A stretch of 64,000 bases of DNA from Brienomyrus brachyistius (Eukaryota > Chordata > Actinopteri > Osteoglossiformes > Mormyridae), in contig NW_026042399.1 of assembly GCF_023856365.1 (NCBI RefSeq), positions 248,001 through 312,000 of the forward strand. The letters are read 5' to 3'. A program made the translations under genes and the position numbers. Below the pieces are notes generated by a model that saw only the letters and a program-made list of their open reading frames with translations, had not been told where the DNA came from and did not search any database. Positions 34,570-46,470 of this stretch are shown in pieces; within the stretch, counting starts at the first letter, position 1, and each line of letters begins with the position of its first letter.

Positions 34570-35205
34570 GCTTGTGGGATGAGGAAGACTCAGGGACTGG
34601 AAATGGGATTAAAACTGAAGATGTGCTCATTCCTTTGTGTATTTACAAATTTTCCTTCCGTCAGACATGAGGAGTTTGCTGCTATATTTGGCACTAATAG
34701 AGATTCTGATGCTGCTATTTTTATTGTCTATTAGTTTGTTATTATTTACAAGTTCTGTTGTGTTTTTGCATTTTTCTCTTCTGGTTAATTAACTGCTGTC
34801 TGATTGCTGTGAAGTATGAGTGTGGTGAGTAAGACTCAGGGACTGGAAGTGGGATTACAACTGAAGATAACATGCTTATTCCTTTTTGTATTGTTTACAA
34901 ATTTCCTTCCGTCAAACATGAGGAGTTTGCTGCTATATTGTGCACTAACAGAGATTCTGATGCTGCTATTTTTATTGTTTATAAATGTGTTATTGTTTCC
35001 AAGTTGAGTATTCAATAAATGCTAAATTGAGAAATTTTGTGTATCGTTTGTTATTATTAGTGTGATATTTTACCATGCAAATAGAGGGGAAAACGTCCAA
35101 TTATCGGCCAAAAAAAATCAGCAGCATATATCGGCCATCGCCTGACCCTGACTCCTAAATATCGGCATCGGCTATTGAAAAACCCATATCGGTCGACCTC
35201 TAGTA
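34570..35205. mobile_element. DNA transposon (hAT-like) end with internal duplication
   Basis: The right edge CATATCGGTCGACCTCTA is the inverse of a TAGAGGTCGACCGATA terminus that I associate with fish hAT-type elements. Inside it are ATCGGCC repeats. The left part is a tandem duplication of about 235 bp (34582 and 34820 onward, each with GACTCAGGGACTGGAA). No transposase frame is seen. Superfamily assignment is tentative. Confidence 0.45.
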
Positions 35206-35241
35206 ACAGTACATTCTGTCCAATTCATCCATCGAGTTAAG

Positions 35242-35508
35242 TCACACACCCACTTGAGGGGGCACTCCGGCAGACGTGAGGATGGGGATGTTCTTTCCGC
35301 TATAACATCCACTGCAGAAGTACATCTCGCTCCTGTTCACAGGGCTTACTTCAATGATGAAGCAGGGCTGGTTGTCTGGACAAGTGAAGTTGTCCTGCTG
35401 CTGGGTCTCGGTGCCGTTTTTCCACCTAAGCTTGAAGGTGGAAATGTGTTCCAACTTGGTCCCTGGGACTGCAGCATAGCCAAACATCGCGAGCAGCGTC
35501 GGCCACAC
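35242..35508 (-). CDS. Unidentified cysteine-containing open frame
   Basis: I do not recognise this. The frame of 88 residues begins with a hydrophobic stretch (WPTLLAMFGYAAVPG). It continues with two NxT sites (NGT, NFT) and four Cys in FTCPDNQPCFIIE and MYFCSGCYSG. A splice acceptor (CTATGCTGCAG) at about 35487 and an internal donor (GAA/GTAAGC) near 35362 make a short internal exon possible. The Cys spacing loosely recalls the chemerin-like exons at 38126-38941, so it could be a diverged paralogue or a chance frame. Confidence 0.25.
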   Translation of the reverse strand: MWPTLLAMFGYAAVPGTKLEHISTFKLRWKNGTETQQQDNFTCPDNQPCFIIEVSPVNRSEMYFCSGCYSGKNIPILTSAGVPPQVGV

Positions 35509-37229
35509 CCACCACCAGAACCATCACACCGTCCTATACACATAAAGAAGAACTAAAACATAGAGTGTTGTGACAATCTATGCGTTAATGTTTGGCAGCA
35601 TAGGTGATTCGTTAAAATTATACCGAAGAATGGAAAATGTGATATTTAGAATATTTTTTGCCATTTAGTAGCTAATTTAAGCACTTACCCAATGCCTCAA
35701 TTTGTTTTAGGTCAGTAATGTCTGAGCCAAAAGAATGAATGTATGAATTTAATACAATTCACCCACTCCCACCCACACACAAATCTGAAATTCAATTTAT
35801 TAAGACACTTCTTAAACATTAGTGCATTAACAAAAAAGGAAAATCTTAAGAGATTCAGTAGGATTTTCTATGTTAGACTTAAGTTAATAGTTCAATAGTT
35901 TTTATATATTTCAGTATACCAATTTGACTTTAATGTTGAAACAGATGCTAAAACATGGAATAATTTCATAACTAGAGAAACATGTTATTCACAAACACTA
36001 GCAAAGGTAGCTTATAGTTAAACTTACTTAAGTCAGCAAGTCAGGCTACAGTGTGTAAGAATTGTCGTAAACGATAATTTGTCTCAGTCTTACATGACAG
36101 AATAAGTAAACAGAAAATATAAAATGGCTGAAACAGCATCATTAACGCCAGCTACAGTAGAGGCGCAGAAAAGGTGTCATGACTGAAGTATTCCCAAACT
36201 TTGGAAGACCGCATGCGAGCCTTTTTTGCCGCGTGTTTCTCCAGAGGCTCCGGAGCTCCGCTGGTTGACGCAGCCAAGTTGGCTCATGTGCAGGGGGACA
36301 AGCGGCAAATTTCTTTTTTGCAGGGTGGTAGGTGATGTCTCATTAATATTTCTGAGAGAAGTGCTACATGATTGGCCAGTGCATGCCTTACAAAATGGTG
36401 CGGCACTGCATCCAAGCCTGCGGCACTCAGAGTCACAAATACAGTGGAAACCATTTGTAGTAATTACGTCTGTCTGGCTGATTTCCAACTAATTGATATT
36501 TGTATATTTATTACATGAATATAAGGTAATATAAGGTAATAGAAGAGGTATTTAATGGTTTTCCGTCTGAGGAATTTGCAAAAAACTGCAGTGCATGATG
36601 GGTCGGATCTAAAGGCTGCCTAACGTCCTCATCTGTAGGACGACTTACATCAAGACTAGGAAGGTGCATAATGTTCATGCCTGGTTGCGTTTGTTGGTCC
36701 AGAAAGTAATTCAATTTCGCCATGTAGGTTACGTTCTTAAAAACTGCTTGGAATATAGCCCGATTATATGCTGTGGGCCTTTTAATTTCTTTGTTTACCA
36801 GGTAGGCTACCTTCTTTAAACTGCGTTTTGTTAGACTACATATTTAGGGAGGTCTTTATAAATTTATTGTAGTCTTTATAAATATGTACATAGTTTAGCC
36901 TAACCCAGCCACTTAAGGGAGCAAGCCAGCTCAACTAGGTGTCGGTCCCAAGCCCGGATTAATGGGGAGGGTTGGCGTCAAGAAATAAAGAGACTGTATC
37001 TTCACTGCATGACTGATGTCAAAATGTGTGAAATATGTGGTTGTATAAATAAATTCATTAAAGTAGGTTAATGATTCTGTGCTGTCTAAATTGTATAGAA
37101 AATTTCTACATATAGCCAAACAAATCTCCTCCTGTTTGAAAAGGCATAGAAAAAGCAATTTAGCCACTAAAACTTTACAGTTTTTGTGAGGGACAGTCGA
37201 ATTCTCTCGTTAAGTTTTTTGTGATCCTG

Positions 37230-37340
37230 CACCTACACTTTGCCGGCCCCAGGAGGATGGGCTCCCCCTTTGAGTTTGGTCCCTCCCAAGGTTTCTTCCT
37301 TCTTGGGAGTTTTTCCATGCTATCGGCGCCTATGGCTTAC
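37230..37340 (+). repeat. Dispersed repeat with GGAGGATGGGCTCCCCC
   Basis: GGAGGATGGGCTCCCCCTTT followed by CAAGGTTTCTT and GGGAGTTTTTCC is shared with 46272-46340. It is a common fish retroposon tail. Family not determined. Confidence 0.55.
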
Positions 37341-38125
37341 TCACTGGGGGCTTTGGGTGGGCATGATATAAAGCAAAGCATTTTCCCTTCCAGTTTCCTC
37401 CTCTGGTCCACATTGCAGGACCATCAGCCATCAGAAACAGCCCAGACAGTCTCCTTCAGCTTCTTTAGTGTCCTTGGAAGCCAAGGCAGTTTTAGATCTG
37501 AGAGGAGGTTTATCAGAAGGACACATATTACGTCGTTTGTCCTGAAATGTAACATGGGGAGGAAAAGTTAAGCGGTTTAGTCAGATTGGAGTCGTTTATT
37601 CAGCAGTGGCAGCGCCAGTGACTTAATGCTACAGGTGCTATAGGGGAGTGAGATTATTTAGAGCGGGTGCTTTAGCTTTTCAGCTTATGTAGATGCTGTA
37701 TAGAAGCACACAGCACGATAAGCTACAGCATGGATAAAATATGATAAAATATGAAATTCTAACGTCTAGCTCACAGAGCCTCTATGTGTACTTTGAAGAA
37801 AAAATACACTACAAGTATGCTATAAAAACCGCAAAAATGTCTTACACAATATACAGATTTTACAGATAGTTAAAGAAAAAATGAAACCAATATTTTGGGG
37901 GTGCTGTGGGGGTACTATGGTCATTGGAGGAGGAGCTAGAGCCCCCCCCCCAAGCTTTTCCCTGGTGCTGCCACTGTTGTTCAGATTAAAAGTAACCTTG
38001 TCATTAATAAACAGTACTCTGATCAAATTTTTGCATGTACAAACACAATCAAAGTTTAACCACATGTTTAGACACAATTCACACACCTGTTACATTTCCA
38101 TAATGCTAAGACTCTCTACACTTAC

Positions 38126-39423
38126 TTCATCCACTTTCTTGTTTGGTACACAGTCAATTGATGGATGTGTAAGATTATTACCAGACCGTCTGCTGCAAAC
38201 TCTACAGTTAATGAATGGCTGCAAAAACACACAGACACACAAAAACAGTATTTAAAGAGTGGTGGGCAATAAATACAGTGAGAGAAGGTGTAGTAAAGAT
38301 ATATCTAAAGATTTAAGGCAGAGCTGCTGGACTGCAGGGTTTAATGACACAGAACAATTTTAGAGGAAAGAGCTTCCAAAGCAGGGTCACCTTAAGGCCA
38401 TATTTTACAAAGCAAGTTCATCTAAAAGTATGAACAACAAATCCCGTTTAACTGAACACTGCTCTGTATTAAAATACTGTCCTCCGATCAAGCTAAGTGG
38501 TCCTGTAGTTCACTATTTAAAGAGGTAAATTTAAAGGGTAATTCACACTGCGCATCTACCCTGCTCTGACCAGATTTAATTGCCCTTTCACCACAAAACA
38601 CCACACTGCCATTTAAGGCTGATTTCAACTGCCTGGTAATCCAGCCTTTAAGCCTGTAAACCTACTAAAATTTGAGAATAAGGTGATGGAACTGGCTGTT
38701 TGAGGCCACCTATCTATTTGTTACTTTATTGTTGGCTAACTTTCCTCCGCAGGGCATCAAAAAAGTTAACATGAACCTAAATTAATTTGCTAACTGATAT
38801 GTCCAATGCTCACAGTCACAGTGACTCTTTACTTACCCTCTTGTCCATGAAAATACAGTCAGCCCGATGGTCTGTTGCAGTTGACTTTGGACATTTTGTT
38901 GCTCTCAAGAGAATCTCAATGTCAATGTATTCACTGCTGATCTAAATCACATAAACACGTTATATACAAAATTGCCTACAACTGTTTTAAAGGCAATATA
39001 ACAAACAATAATCACCCAAAAAATGGCAAACTGTCACAGACTTGACTGCAGCAGATTCAGAGAGAAACTGTGAGAAGGTAAAATTGACCAGGGCTGAGAT
39101 ATACAACCATCACTTTCATTGTGAAGAGACATTAAGCATCATATGCATTGAAATTAAAACATCAAAATCAATGTGATTCTCATTAGTTCAGCTTGCAGAT
39201 GATGAAAGTTTCACACTTTTGTAAACACTTTCTCAGCAGTTACCTTCGGACGGCCCTGGATGTTATAGAAATTCATGTGCTGACGGGTTCCTTGATGAGC
39301 ATTTTCGACTGCGAGTTTAATGGCCGTCTTGTAGAGTGCAGGGAGACTGTGGTAATCTTGCTGGGCCTCTGTGGAGATAAGCAGAGCTCCATAAGCCAAA
39401 ACCAGAACCAGCAGGCGGGTCAT
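38126..39423 (-). CDS. Chemerin-like (RARRES2-like) secreted protein, three exons, C-terminal exon not placed
   Basis: Chemerin is a secreted chemoattractant with a cystatin/cathelicidin fold, made as a proprotein. Exons: 39244-39423 (60 residues), 38837-38941 (35) and 38126-38218 (31), all phase 0 with good splice sites (donors GTAACT, GTAAGT, GTAAGT). Exon 1 has a signal peptide (MTRLLVLVLAYGALL, cleavage probably after STEA), then the helix YHSLPALYKTAIKLAVENA and HMNFYNI. Exon 2 holds LLRATKCPKSTATDHRADC. Exon 3 holds PFINCRVCSRR and SIDCVP. The cysteine order (KC, DC, NC, VC, DC) and the P-I-x-C-x-V-C motif match fish chemerin-like proteins. The final donor implies at least one more short exon to the left. 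A cathelicidin or cystatin relative is the alternative. Confidence 0.65.
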
Positions 39424-39736
39424 CTTCCTCTCAGCTTTGAAGGGAGAAGCAGGACTGAGGACACTGATCTGTGGTCCCCTTATCCAGCACGTCCAGGGGC
39501 GTGTCCTTCACCCGAAACAAACAGACCTTTGAACAACATTGGAAAACTCTTCAGGATGAATCGAGGCAGGTGGTCAAGTGGGTTTATTGTTATTTCAGCA
39601 ATATACACAGTACACAGTGAAAGGAAACATTGTTCCTCCTGGACCACGGTGCAAGACAAAGAAGAAAAACAGAAACAACACAAGATGACACAAGTGCGGG
39701 CAAGATAGAACTATACAGAGTGAAAGGAGCACAAAC

Positions 39737-40110
39737 AGAGGGAGAAAGTGCAAGATAAACACAAGAGCAACAATACAATACTACAGGACAAGACAGCGCA
39801 GTCAAGAACACAGAGTGCAGCCAGAGCTAACCTGAATAGGGGCATCAAGGTTGCCAGGCAGGCAGAGAAACAGAAAATAGAGGTCTACTTCACATACAAC
39901 AACCCACAGTGGGTGTGGCAGGGAATACAACACATTACAAACTTCAAAGGCAACAACACCGTCACTGTTAACAGCAACGCCCTTTTAGCAAAGGAGCTAA
40001 ACAGCTTCTTTGCTCGTCTGGAGGAACACAGAGCAGACATAGCCACACTGCCCCCTCCCCCAATCTCCAGCACTCACAGACTCCCTCTGCAGGAACACCA
40101 CGCGAGAAGG
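39737..40110 (+). pseudogene. L2-like LINE fragment, region before reverse transcriptase
   Basis: The translation includes KIEVYFTYNNPQWVWQGIQH, then ITNFKGNN and LAKELNSFFARLE, the typical linker before the RT domain of L2-type LINEs. Truncated at both ends. Confidence 0.7.
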
Positions 40111-40117
40111 CACATTG

Positions 40118-40690
40118 CATCTCTAGGTGTGTGGAGTTTAAGACAAGGCAAGTGATGCTACGATAATATAATTCCTTGGTAAGACCCCACCTAGAATATT
40201 GTGTGCGGGTTTGGTTACCATACCTTAAGAAGGACATTGCTGCCTTGGAAAAGGTGCAACGTAGGGCAACGAGAATGATTCCTGGTCTTAGAGGAATGTC
40301 TAATGAGGAGAGGTTAGCTGAGCTGAATCTGTTTAGCCTCGAGCAAAGGAGACTAAGGGGGGACATAATCCAGGTGTTTAAGATTCTAACAGGTCTGGAT
40401 GCTGTTCAGCCAAATGGCTATTTCAATGTTAGTTTAAATACCAGAACTCGTGGCCATAAGTGGAAATTAGCTGGAGAACATTTTAAAACGAATTTGATGA
40501 AGCATTTCTGTACACAGCGTGTAGTTAGAGTATGGAATAGTCTTCCTGTTATTGTAACACAAGCTAAAACCCTGGGTTCTTTTAAATCAGAGCTAGATAA
40601 GATTTTTGAGCTATTAGCTAAGTTCTCCTCAAAGGAGCTTGATGGGCCGAATGGCCTCCTCTCATTTGTAAATCTCTTTGGTTCTTATGA
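40118..40690 (+). pseudogene. Non-LTR retrotransposon, RT C-terminal part and 3' end, copy 1
   Basis: Encodes VRPHLEYCVRVWLPYLKKDI, LEKVQRRATRMIPGLRGM, TRTRGHKWKLAGEHF and RVVRVWNSLP, the C-terminal RT region of a jockey-type LINE. The 3' end GATGGGCCGAATGGCCTCCT then CTCATTTGTAAAT matches the inverse of 52010-52060. The 5' end is truncated. It is related to 52002-52988. Confidence 0.8.
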
Positions 40691-40860
40691 GTCAGCTTAC
40701 AGAGATGAGGTCCAGAAACTGATAGGTTGGAGTTCAGCAAACAATTTGGCACTAAACAGCACAAAGACAAAGGAATCACTGACTTCAGGAAGGATGGAGG
40801 CGACACTGGCCTGCCTAGATGGATGGATGGATGTTTTTATTGACATTGTAAGTACAATGA
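40691..40860 (+). pseudogene. L2-like LINE RT fragment
   Basis: The translation YRDEVQKLIGWSSANNLALN followed by STKTKE is the L2 RT block after the catalytic motif. About 250 residues of RT are missing between this and 39737-40110, so the two are not simply one element split by the copy at 40118. Confidence 0.6.
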
Positions 40861-40999
40861 GATTTAGTTTGGAACGCGCCAGCAGCTACACAGTATATTT
40901 ACAATTATATAGATTGTGAGGCATAAAATAAGGTGTGAGTAATATAACATAACGACATAATATAAGTAATCATTAATTAATCATTACAGATGGTATGAG

Positions 41000-42902
41000 G
41001 TGTGAACCGCTAGGCTGCTATGGCATGTTTGGTATCAAACCGATGGAAAATCACTCCAGTTTCCAAATCTGGTCAGTGGTTACCACGAAAGTGAATATAT
41101 CAAAAGTTACACCAGCCTAACGAAAATCATCAATACAAGGGAAATCACTCTGGTCATAAATCTCAAAAGGACTGATACAGACCCCCTTCCGAAAGCCCGC
41201 CAAATGGATGGTCAGCCATTGGTCCAGGAGTCGAATTCCTGGTCACTCCTATTCACGAACTTTACACTATAAAACCTGGCACCTCAGAACAAAGCCAGGA
41301 GAGGAGAAACAGAAGGGAGGAGAAAACAAAAGACCATCAGCACGAAGAGAGGCAGAGAACATCAGCCCAAGAGAAGAGAAGCCCACAAGAAGCCCTCCTG
41401 AAGCCTATCAGTGAAGACCCAGCTGGACAGAGAACTGCAACCAAGCCCAAGCTTCACCAGGAGAGGGAATCAGAGGGGCTCCACTCCAACAACCGCTGCA
41501 AACACCGCGCCTCCCTGAGTGCCATCACCCATCAGCTCATCAGCCTCCGCAACCAACTGCCAAGACCCCCCCCCCCCCACTCTGCAACCAAGTAAACAAA
41601 CTTCCTTTCATTTATAACAACCTAAACTCCTATTCACCTGCTATATTACTTTAGGACAGTATTTCCACAAATTGCTTGCTTTGCAGAACAGTATTTTCCC
41701 TTTTAAGGTTACTCATTTTAAATCTGGTCATTGCATTTTCATGATTACATTGTTTGTGTCCACTCCGTTATTTCGTGTTTATTGTTTGTTAGGTGTAATG
41801 TCTGTCTTATGTTAGTTATAGGAATAAATGCATGTCTTTTACACAACTTCAGCCTCCGTTCATTGAGTGCTCACAAGAATCCCTGCCTGTGCGATCTACG
41901 CTCTGAAACCTCAAATTCGCCTGAAATATCGCGAGACTCTCTCTCATTGGCCGTGAGGGGAGCTTCGCTACCGATCGTTTACATTACCTGGTGACGCAGC
42001 TCGTTGGACAAGCCTTCTATTCTAACCCAGGTTATTACGTGATACTGGTTATTAATGAGTTCCATTTAAGTCACACATTAACAGACTCACGGTGTTTCGC
42101 AATTGAGTTTGAGCCGACCATTCAGCATAAAAATTGGTTAATAATCACAAGGCACAAGGTTTAAACTTATTCTGAGCACACAATTTAAACTTTTTATGAC
42201 CGAACGTGCAGTGAAGAAGCGCTACTGTGAACTGGTTGCAAAAGTCGCACTCATGGCAATCTGAAGGCATTTAAGCGGGATCATATGGGCTTATTATAGT
42301 TATTTTTATTTCTATTATTAGTAGTTATATTATTTTGTTTTATTTTCGGTGATTTCATTGTAGTTCTTTCGTATTAAACTGCAGTAAACTTTAACCCTAT
42401 GTCTGACGAGATTCTCAGATGTAGCGCTTTGTTTCCAGGTTCAATTCGGACGAGTGTCTCCGTTTCTATATATCCTGGGAGAGATCTCTCTATTAGCGAA
42501 CGGGAATACTTGTTATGAGGTTCTAACCTAAATTATGTTGCGCTTGGACATAAGACCGATAGCTTAGTTACCTATCAGGATCATACTCGTATGTGTGTGC
42601 CTGCTTTAGACAAAGCAAGTTTAACACAACTTTGCGCTGTGAGCCAAGTGTGTGTCATTTAGAAATTGGGAGTCTCCTGTGCTTGAGACCCACCGTGGTT
42701 AAGCACCATTTGCGACGAGATATAGTGCACTCACAATTTAAATCTGTCGCCGTAACGCGTGCGCCGTCTCGCTTCAGTAATTGTTTTAAGGGGTTTTATA
42801 CTGTGCAAGGCACAGAAGAAGGCCACAAGCAGCATGCGCATGCATTAAATGTGTGTGTCACTCATCTAGCGTCGGCAACCGCCTAGCTATATCTTTGGTT
42901 AC
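41000..42902. other. Non-coding interval, repeat-derived
   Basis: No exon was recognised. The stretch 41719-41822 recurs at 44868-44962 (GTTATTTCGTGTTTATTGTT is in both apart from one base), so part is dispersed or duplicated sequence. A poly-C run lies at 41568-41578. Confidence 0.6.
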
Positions 42903-43981
42903 CTCTAGTGGTCAGGCATAGAACTACCACTCCATTTCGAAATTGCGCCTCTAGTGGCCAGGCATAGAACTACCACTCAATTTCGATATTGCGCCTCTAG
43001 TGGCCAGGCATAGAACTACCACTCCATTTTGATTTTGCGCCCCCGGTGGTCAGGCATAGAACTACCACTCCATTTCGATATTGCGCCCCCGGTGGTCAGG
43101 CATAGAACTACCACTCCAGTTCGAAATTGCGCCTCTAGTGGTCAGGCATATAACTACCACTCCATTTCGAAATCGCGCCTCTAGTGGTCAGGCATAGAAC
43201 TACCACTCCATTTCGAAATTGGGCTTCTAGTGGTCAGGCATAGAACTACCACTCAATTTTGAAATTGCGCTTCTAGTGGCAAGCCATAGAAGTACTACTC
43301 CATTTCGAAATCGCGCCTCTAGTGGTCAGGCATAGAACTACCACTCCATTTCGATATTGCGCCCCCGGTGGTCAGGCATAGAACTACCACTCCATTTCGA
43401 AATTGCGCTTCTAGTGGTCAGGCATAGAACTACCACTCAATTTTGAAATTGCGCTTCTAGTGACAAGCCATAGAACTACTACTCCATTTCGAAATCGCGC
43501 CTCTAGTGGTCAGGCATAGAACTACTATTCCATTTCGTAATCGTGCCTCTAGTGGTCAGGCATAGAACTACCACTCCATTTCGAAATTGCGCTCCCGGTG
43601 GTCAGGCATAGAACTACCACTCCATTTCGATATTGCGCCCCCGGTGGTCAGGCATAGAAGTACCACTCCATTTCGATATTGCGCCCCCGGTGGTCAGGCA
43701 TAGAACTACCACTCCAGTTCGAAATTGCGCCTCCAGTGGTCAGGCATAGAACTACCACTCCATTTCAAAATCGCGCCTCCATTGGTCAGGCATAGAACTA
43801 CAACTCCATTTCGATATTGCGCCCCCGGTGGTCAGGCATAGAACTACCACTCCATTTCGAAATTGCGCTTCTAGTGGTCAGGCATAGAACTACCACTCAA
43901 TTTTGAAATTGCGCTTCTAGTGGCAAGCCATAGCAGTGCCACTCCATTGAAATTGCACCTCTAGTGGTCCGCCATAGTAGG
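42903..43981 (+). repeat. 46-bp minisatellite, about 23 copies
   Basis: The unit is GCGCCTCTAGTGGTCAGGCA, TAGAACTACCACTCCATTTC, GAAATT. Variants include CCCCGGTGG for CTCTAGTGG and CTTCTAGTGGCAAGCC. The CTTCTAGTGRCAAGCC variant recurs at about 43269, 43453 and 43914, so there is higher-order structure. Copies differ by several bases, unlike the 29-bp array, so this array is older. No open frame of note. Confidence 0.95.
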
Positions 43982-44767
43982 TTAACAACATCTGAGTTGG
44001 GTCTCTGGTGGTCAACTGCGGTGATACAACACGCATAATTGGACACACAGGTTCTTGCCTGAAAGCAGGAATCAACTTCACGGACTAAATCAGTTTGATC
44101 ACAATACATTAACATCCAATTAGGTTATTGTTGCATAACTAATTGATGTTTACAATTGAATAAGAAACACAATTCATTTGGTTTGATTCCCGTTTAACCT
44201 TTTTGATTTATTTTAGGTTTTATTTCACCTTATGCTTTCATTCATTCCCTCTCCCCCAACAAGGGGACTTGCATAGAAGTTCAACCACTATTAACAACAG
44301 TAAACCAGTTACGTACACAATCCCATCAGGAAGTCGTTTGGATGTGATCAGTTGAGCCCTTCGGGTGCTGGGTGCTTACCATTCGCTCTCTGTTGGTTGA
44401 GCTTGTCTGTGGCTCTGCTGTCACTGCTTGTGATCGTACAGTTTGTCAGAACCGAAGGGGAGTTCTCAGCAATTGGATGCCCAAAAGCGTGTCAGCCCGG
44501 CTACACCCACTGACTCATTACGGGCAAGGCTGACAGGTACCTCAGGCGGTCATTACAACTTTTGAGCAGGACTTCGTTTAGGGTGAGTTCTGAGAACGGC
44601 CCTAGCTTGGACTCTCACTAGGGTGGGTGATACCTGAAGGCAATTTTGCCAGCCGATAAGCTGAGCTCCACCTGGGTTGTCTCAGTTGTGCATACAGAAT
44701 ACGCCCTTCCAAGTTAACATTGCTGGGGATCGGGGGAGTGGAAGCCGGACTCAGGCTTGCTTGGCTG

Positions 44768-44962
44768 GGAGAATGATTCCTGGTCTTAGAGGAATGTTTA
44801 ATGAGGAGAGGTTAGCTGAGCTGAATCTGTTTAGCCTCGAGCAAAGGAGACTAAGGGGGGCAGGTGTTAAATCTGGTCATTGCATTACATTTTTTTTGTA
44901 TCCACTCCTTTATTTCGTGTTTATTGTTTGTTAGGTGTAATGTCTGTCTTATGTTAGTTATA
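44768..44962 (+). repeat. Composite fragment: LINE piece joined to the 41.7-kb repeat
   Basis: 44768-44860 nearly repeats 40268-40362 (LINE RT region, GGTTAGCTGAGCTGAATCTG). It is joined at a short common CAGGTGTT to 44868-44962, which repeats 41719-41822. The junction indicates a rearranged duplicate. Confidence 0.75.
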
Positions 44963-45110
44963 TCCATCCATCCATTTTCCAAACTGCTTATCCTACTGGG
45001 TCGCGGGTGGTCCGGAACCTATCCCGGAATGTGGAATGGGCACGAGGCAGGGAACAATCCAGGATGGGGGGCAGCCCATCACAGGGCACACTCACACACA
45101 AATCGTGATT
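44961..45110 (+). repeat. L2-type LINE tail
   Basis: Contains (ATCC)n, CAAACTGCTTATCCTACTGG, GTCGCGGGTGG, GGAACCTATCCCGGAATG and CATCACAGGGCACACTCACA. It is the standard 3' tail of fish L2-like elements. Confidence 0.75.
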
Positions 45111-45497
45111 ATATTATTGCACTATACTATATAAATAAAAAGTAAACTTAATACCAGTTGTGGTAATAAAGTGCACAGAGAGTAAGAGAGAGTAGGGTTT
45201 CACATAAACGTATGTTCATTAGCATTTAGTATTCTGATGGCTTTGGGGTTAGAAGCTCTTATTAAATCTGGTTGTTCTGCAATGCATACTGCGGTAACGT
45301 TTACCAGAGGGCAGAAGTTCAAACATCTCATGTGCTGGGTGCGTGGGATCTTTTTTAAATATAATTATGCATATGTAGAACTAGGGATATGATCCTGTTA
45401 AGTATGATAGTTCTGTCTCATTATTGCAGGATCGACATCCATAGTAACTGTGGTGATCTATCCATTTGTGTGCATGTCTGTGTGTGTGTGTGCGAGC

Positions 45498-45761
45498 GGG
45501 TATACCTATCCTACCCCATAGCGTGATAAATACCTGTTTTTTTTTTCCCTTATGGGGACCACGAAACTGAAAACCAGGAAAACTCTATTTTATAAAAATC
45601 TGTGACTGCTGTGGAAAAACTAAAAATGCAAAACCTCTTTTATTTTGCTTGGTTACTTATGGTTATGGTTAGGGCAGGGTGGGGGTTAAGATTGTCATAG
45701 TTAGCGTTAGCATTTATCCAATAGAAGTCAATGAGCGGGCCCCATAAGGATAGGTATACCC
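45498..45761. mobile_element. MITE with GGGTATACCTATCCT terminal inverted repeats
   Basis: The left end GGGTATACCTATCCTACCCC and the right end with AGGATAGGTATACCC are inverse-complementary over about 15 bp. It is 264 bp, non-coding, with (TG)n at both flanks. It resembles a very common fish MITE with a CCTATCCTTGTGGGGAC end. Confidence 0.75.
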
Positions 45762-46255
45762 TATGTGTGTGCATGTGTGTGTTTGTCCCATATTGCCTGG
45801 GCTTCAGGATACCTCATAACCCGGAACTTCATCAGAAGTAGTTAGAAAATGGATGAATGGATGGATGGATGGATGGATGGATGGATGGACAGATCAATAA
45901 AAGTACAGAACATCCATTTTACAAAGAACCATCAACACTAAATGTATGCACTGGTCATGCTCCTGGAAATTAAACTTTTCTGAAAAGCAGCATGTTCATA
46001 AATTAGCTGCTGTTATACCTTGGGGGAACAAATGCAGATGAAATTGTAAAACAAACTGCAGTGGCAAAACAGTTCTGGCTGCCTGTGCTGCCCTGCCTGC
46101 CCGCCCTCCTGCCCATTACGTCCTGCCTGTGCCACCCTCCTGCCTGCCCTCCTGCCTGTTTACGTCTTTCCTGTGTGCCCTGCTGCCAGTTATTCTGTAT
46201 TTACATCCGGACTTAACTAATTGAACCATATAAACCATATAAATCAGGACTTTGT

Positions 46256-46470
46256 TAACCTGACTTCTGCCCTGTGGAGGATGGGCTCCCCCTTTCACTC
46301 TGGTTCCTCCAAAGGTTTCTTACTATGACTGAGTTTATCCTTGCCAATGTCGCTTTCTAATTTTTCAGGCTAGATCTTGCTCACTGGGACAATTGGGCAG
46401 GGACAAAGTAAAGTGCTTTGAGACAATGTAAGGCTATGAAAATGTACTATACAAAATAAAGTGAATTGAC
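46256..46470 (+). repeat. Dispersed retroposon tail
   Basis: GGAGGATGGGCTCCCCCTTT is followed by CCTCCAAAGGTTTCTTAC and ends AAGTGCTTTGAGACAATGTA and CAAAATAAAGTGAATTGAC. It is the same family as 37230-37340. Confidence 0.6.

Noticed and set aside
42903..43981. CRISPR or coding interpretation of the 46-bp array
   Set aside because: There are no spacers, units abut, and all frames are broken. It is a minisatellite.
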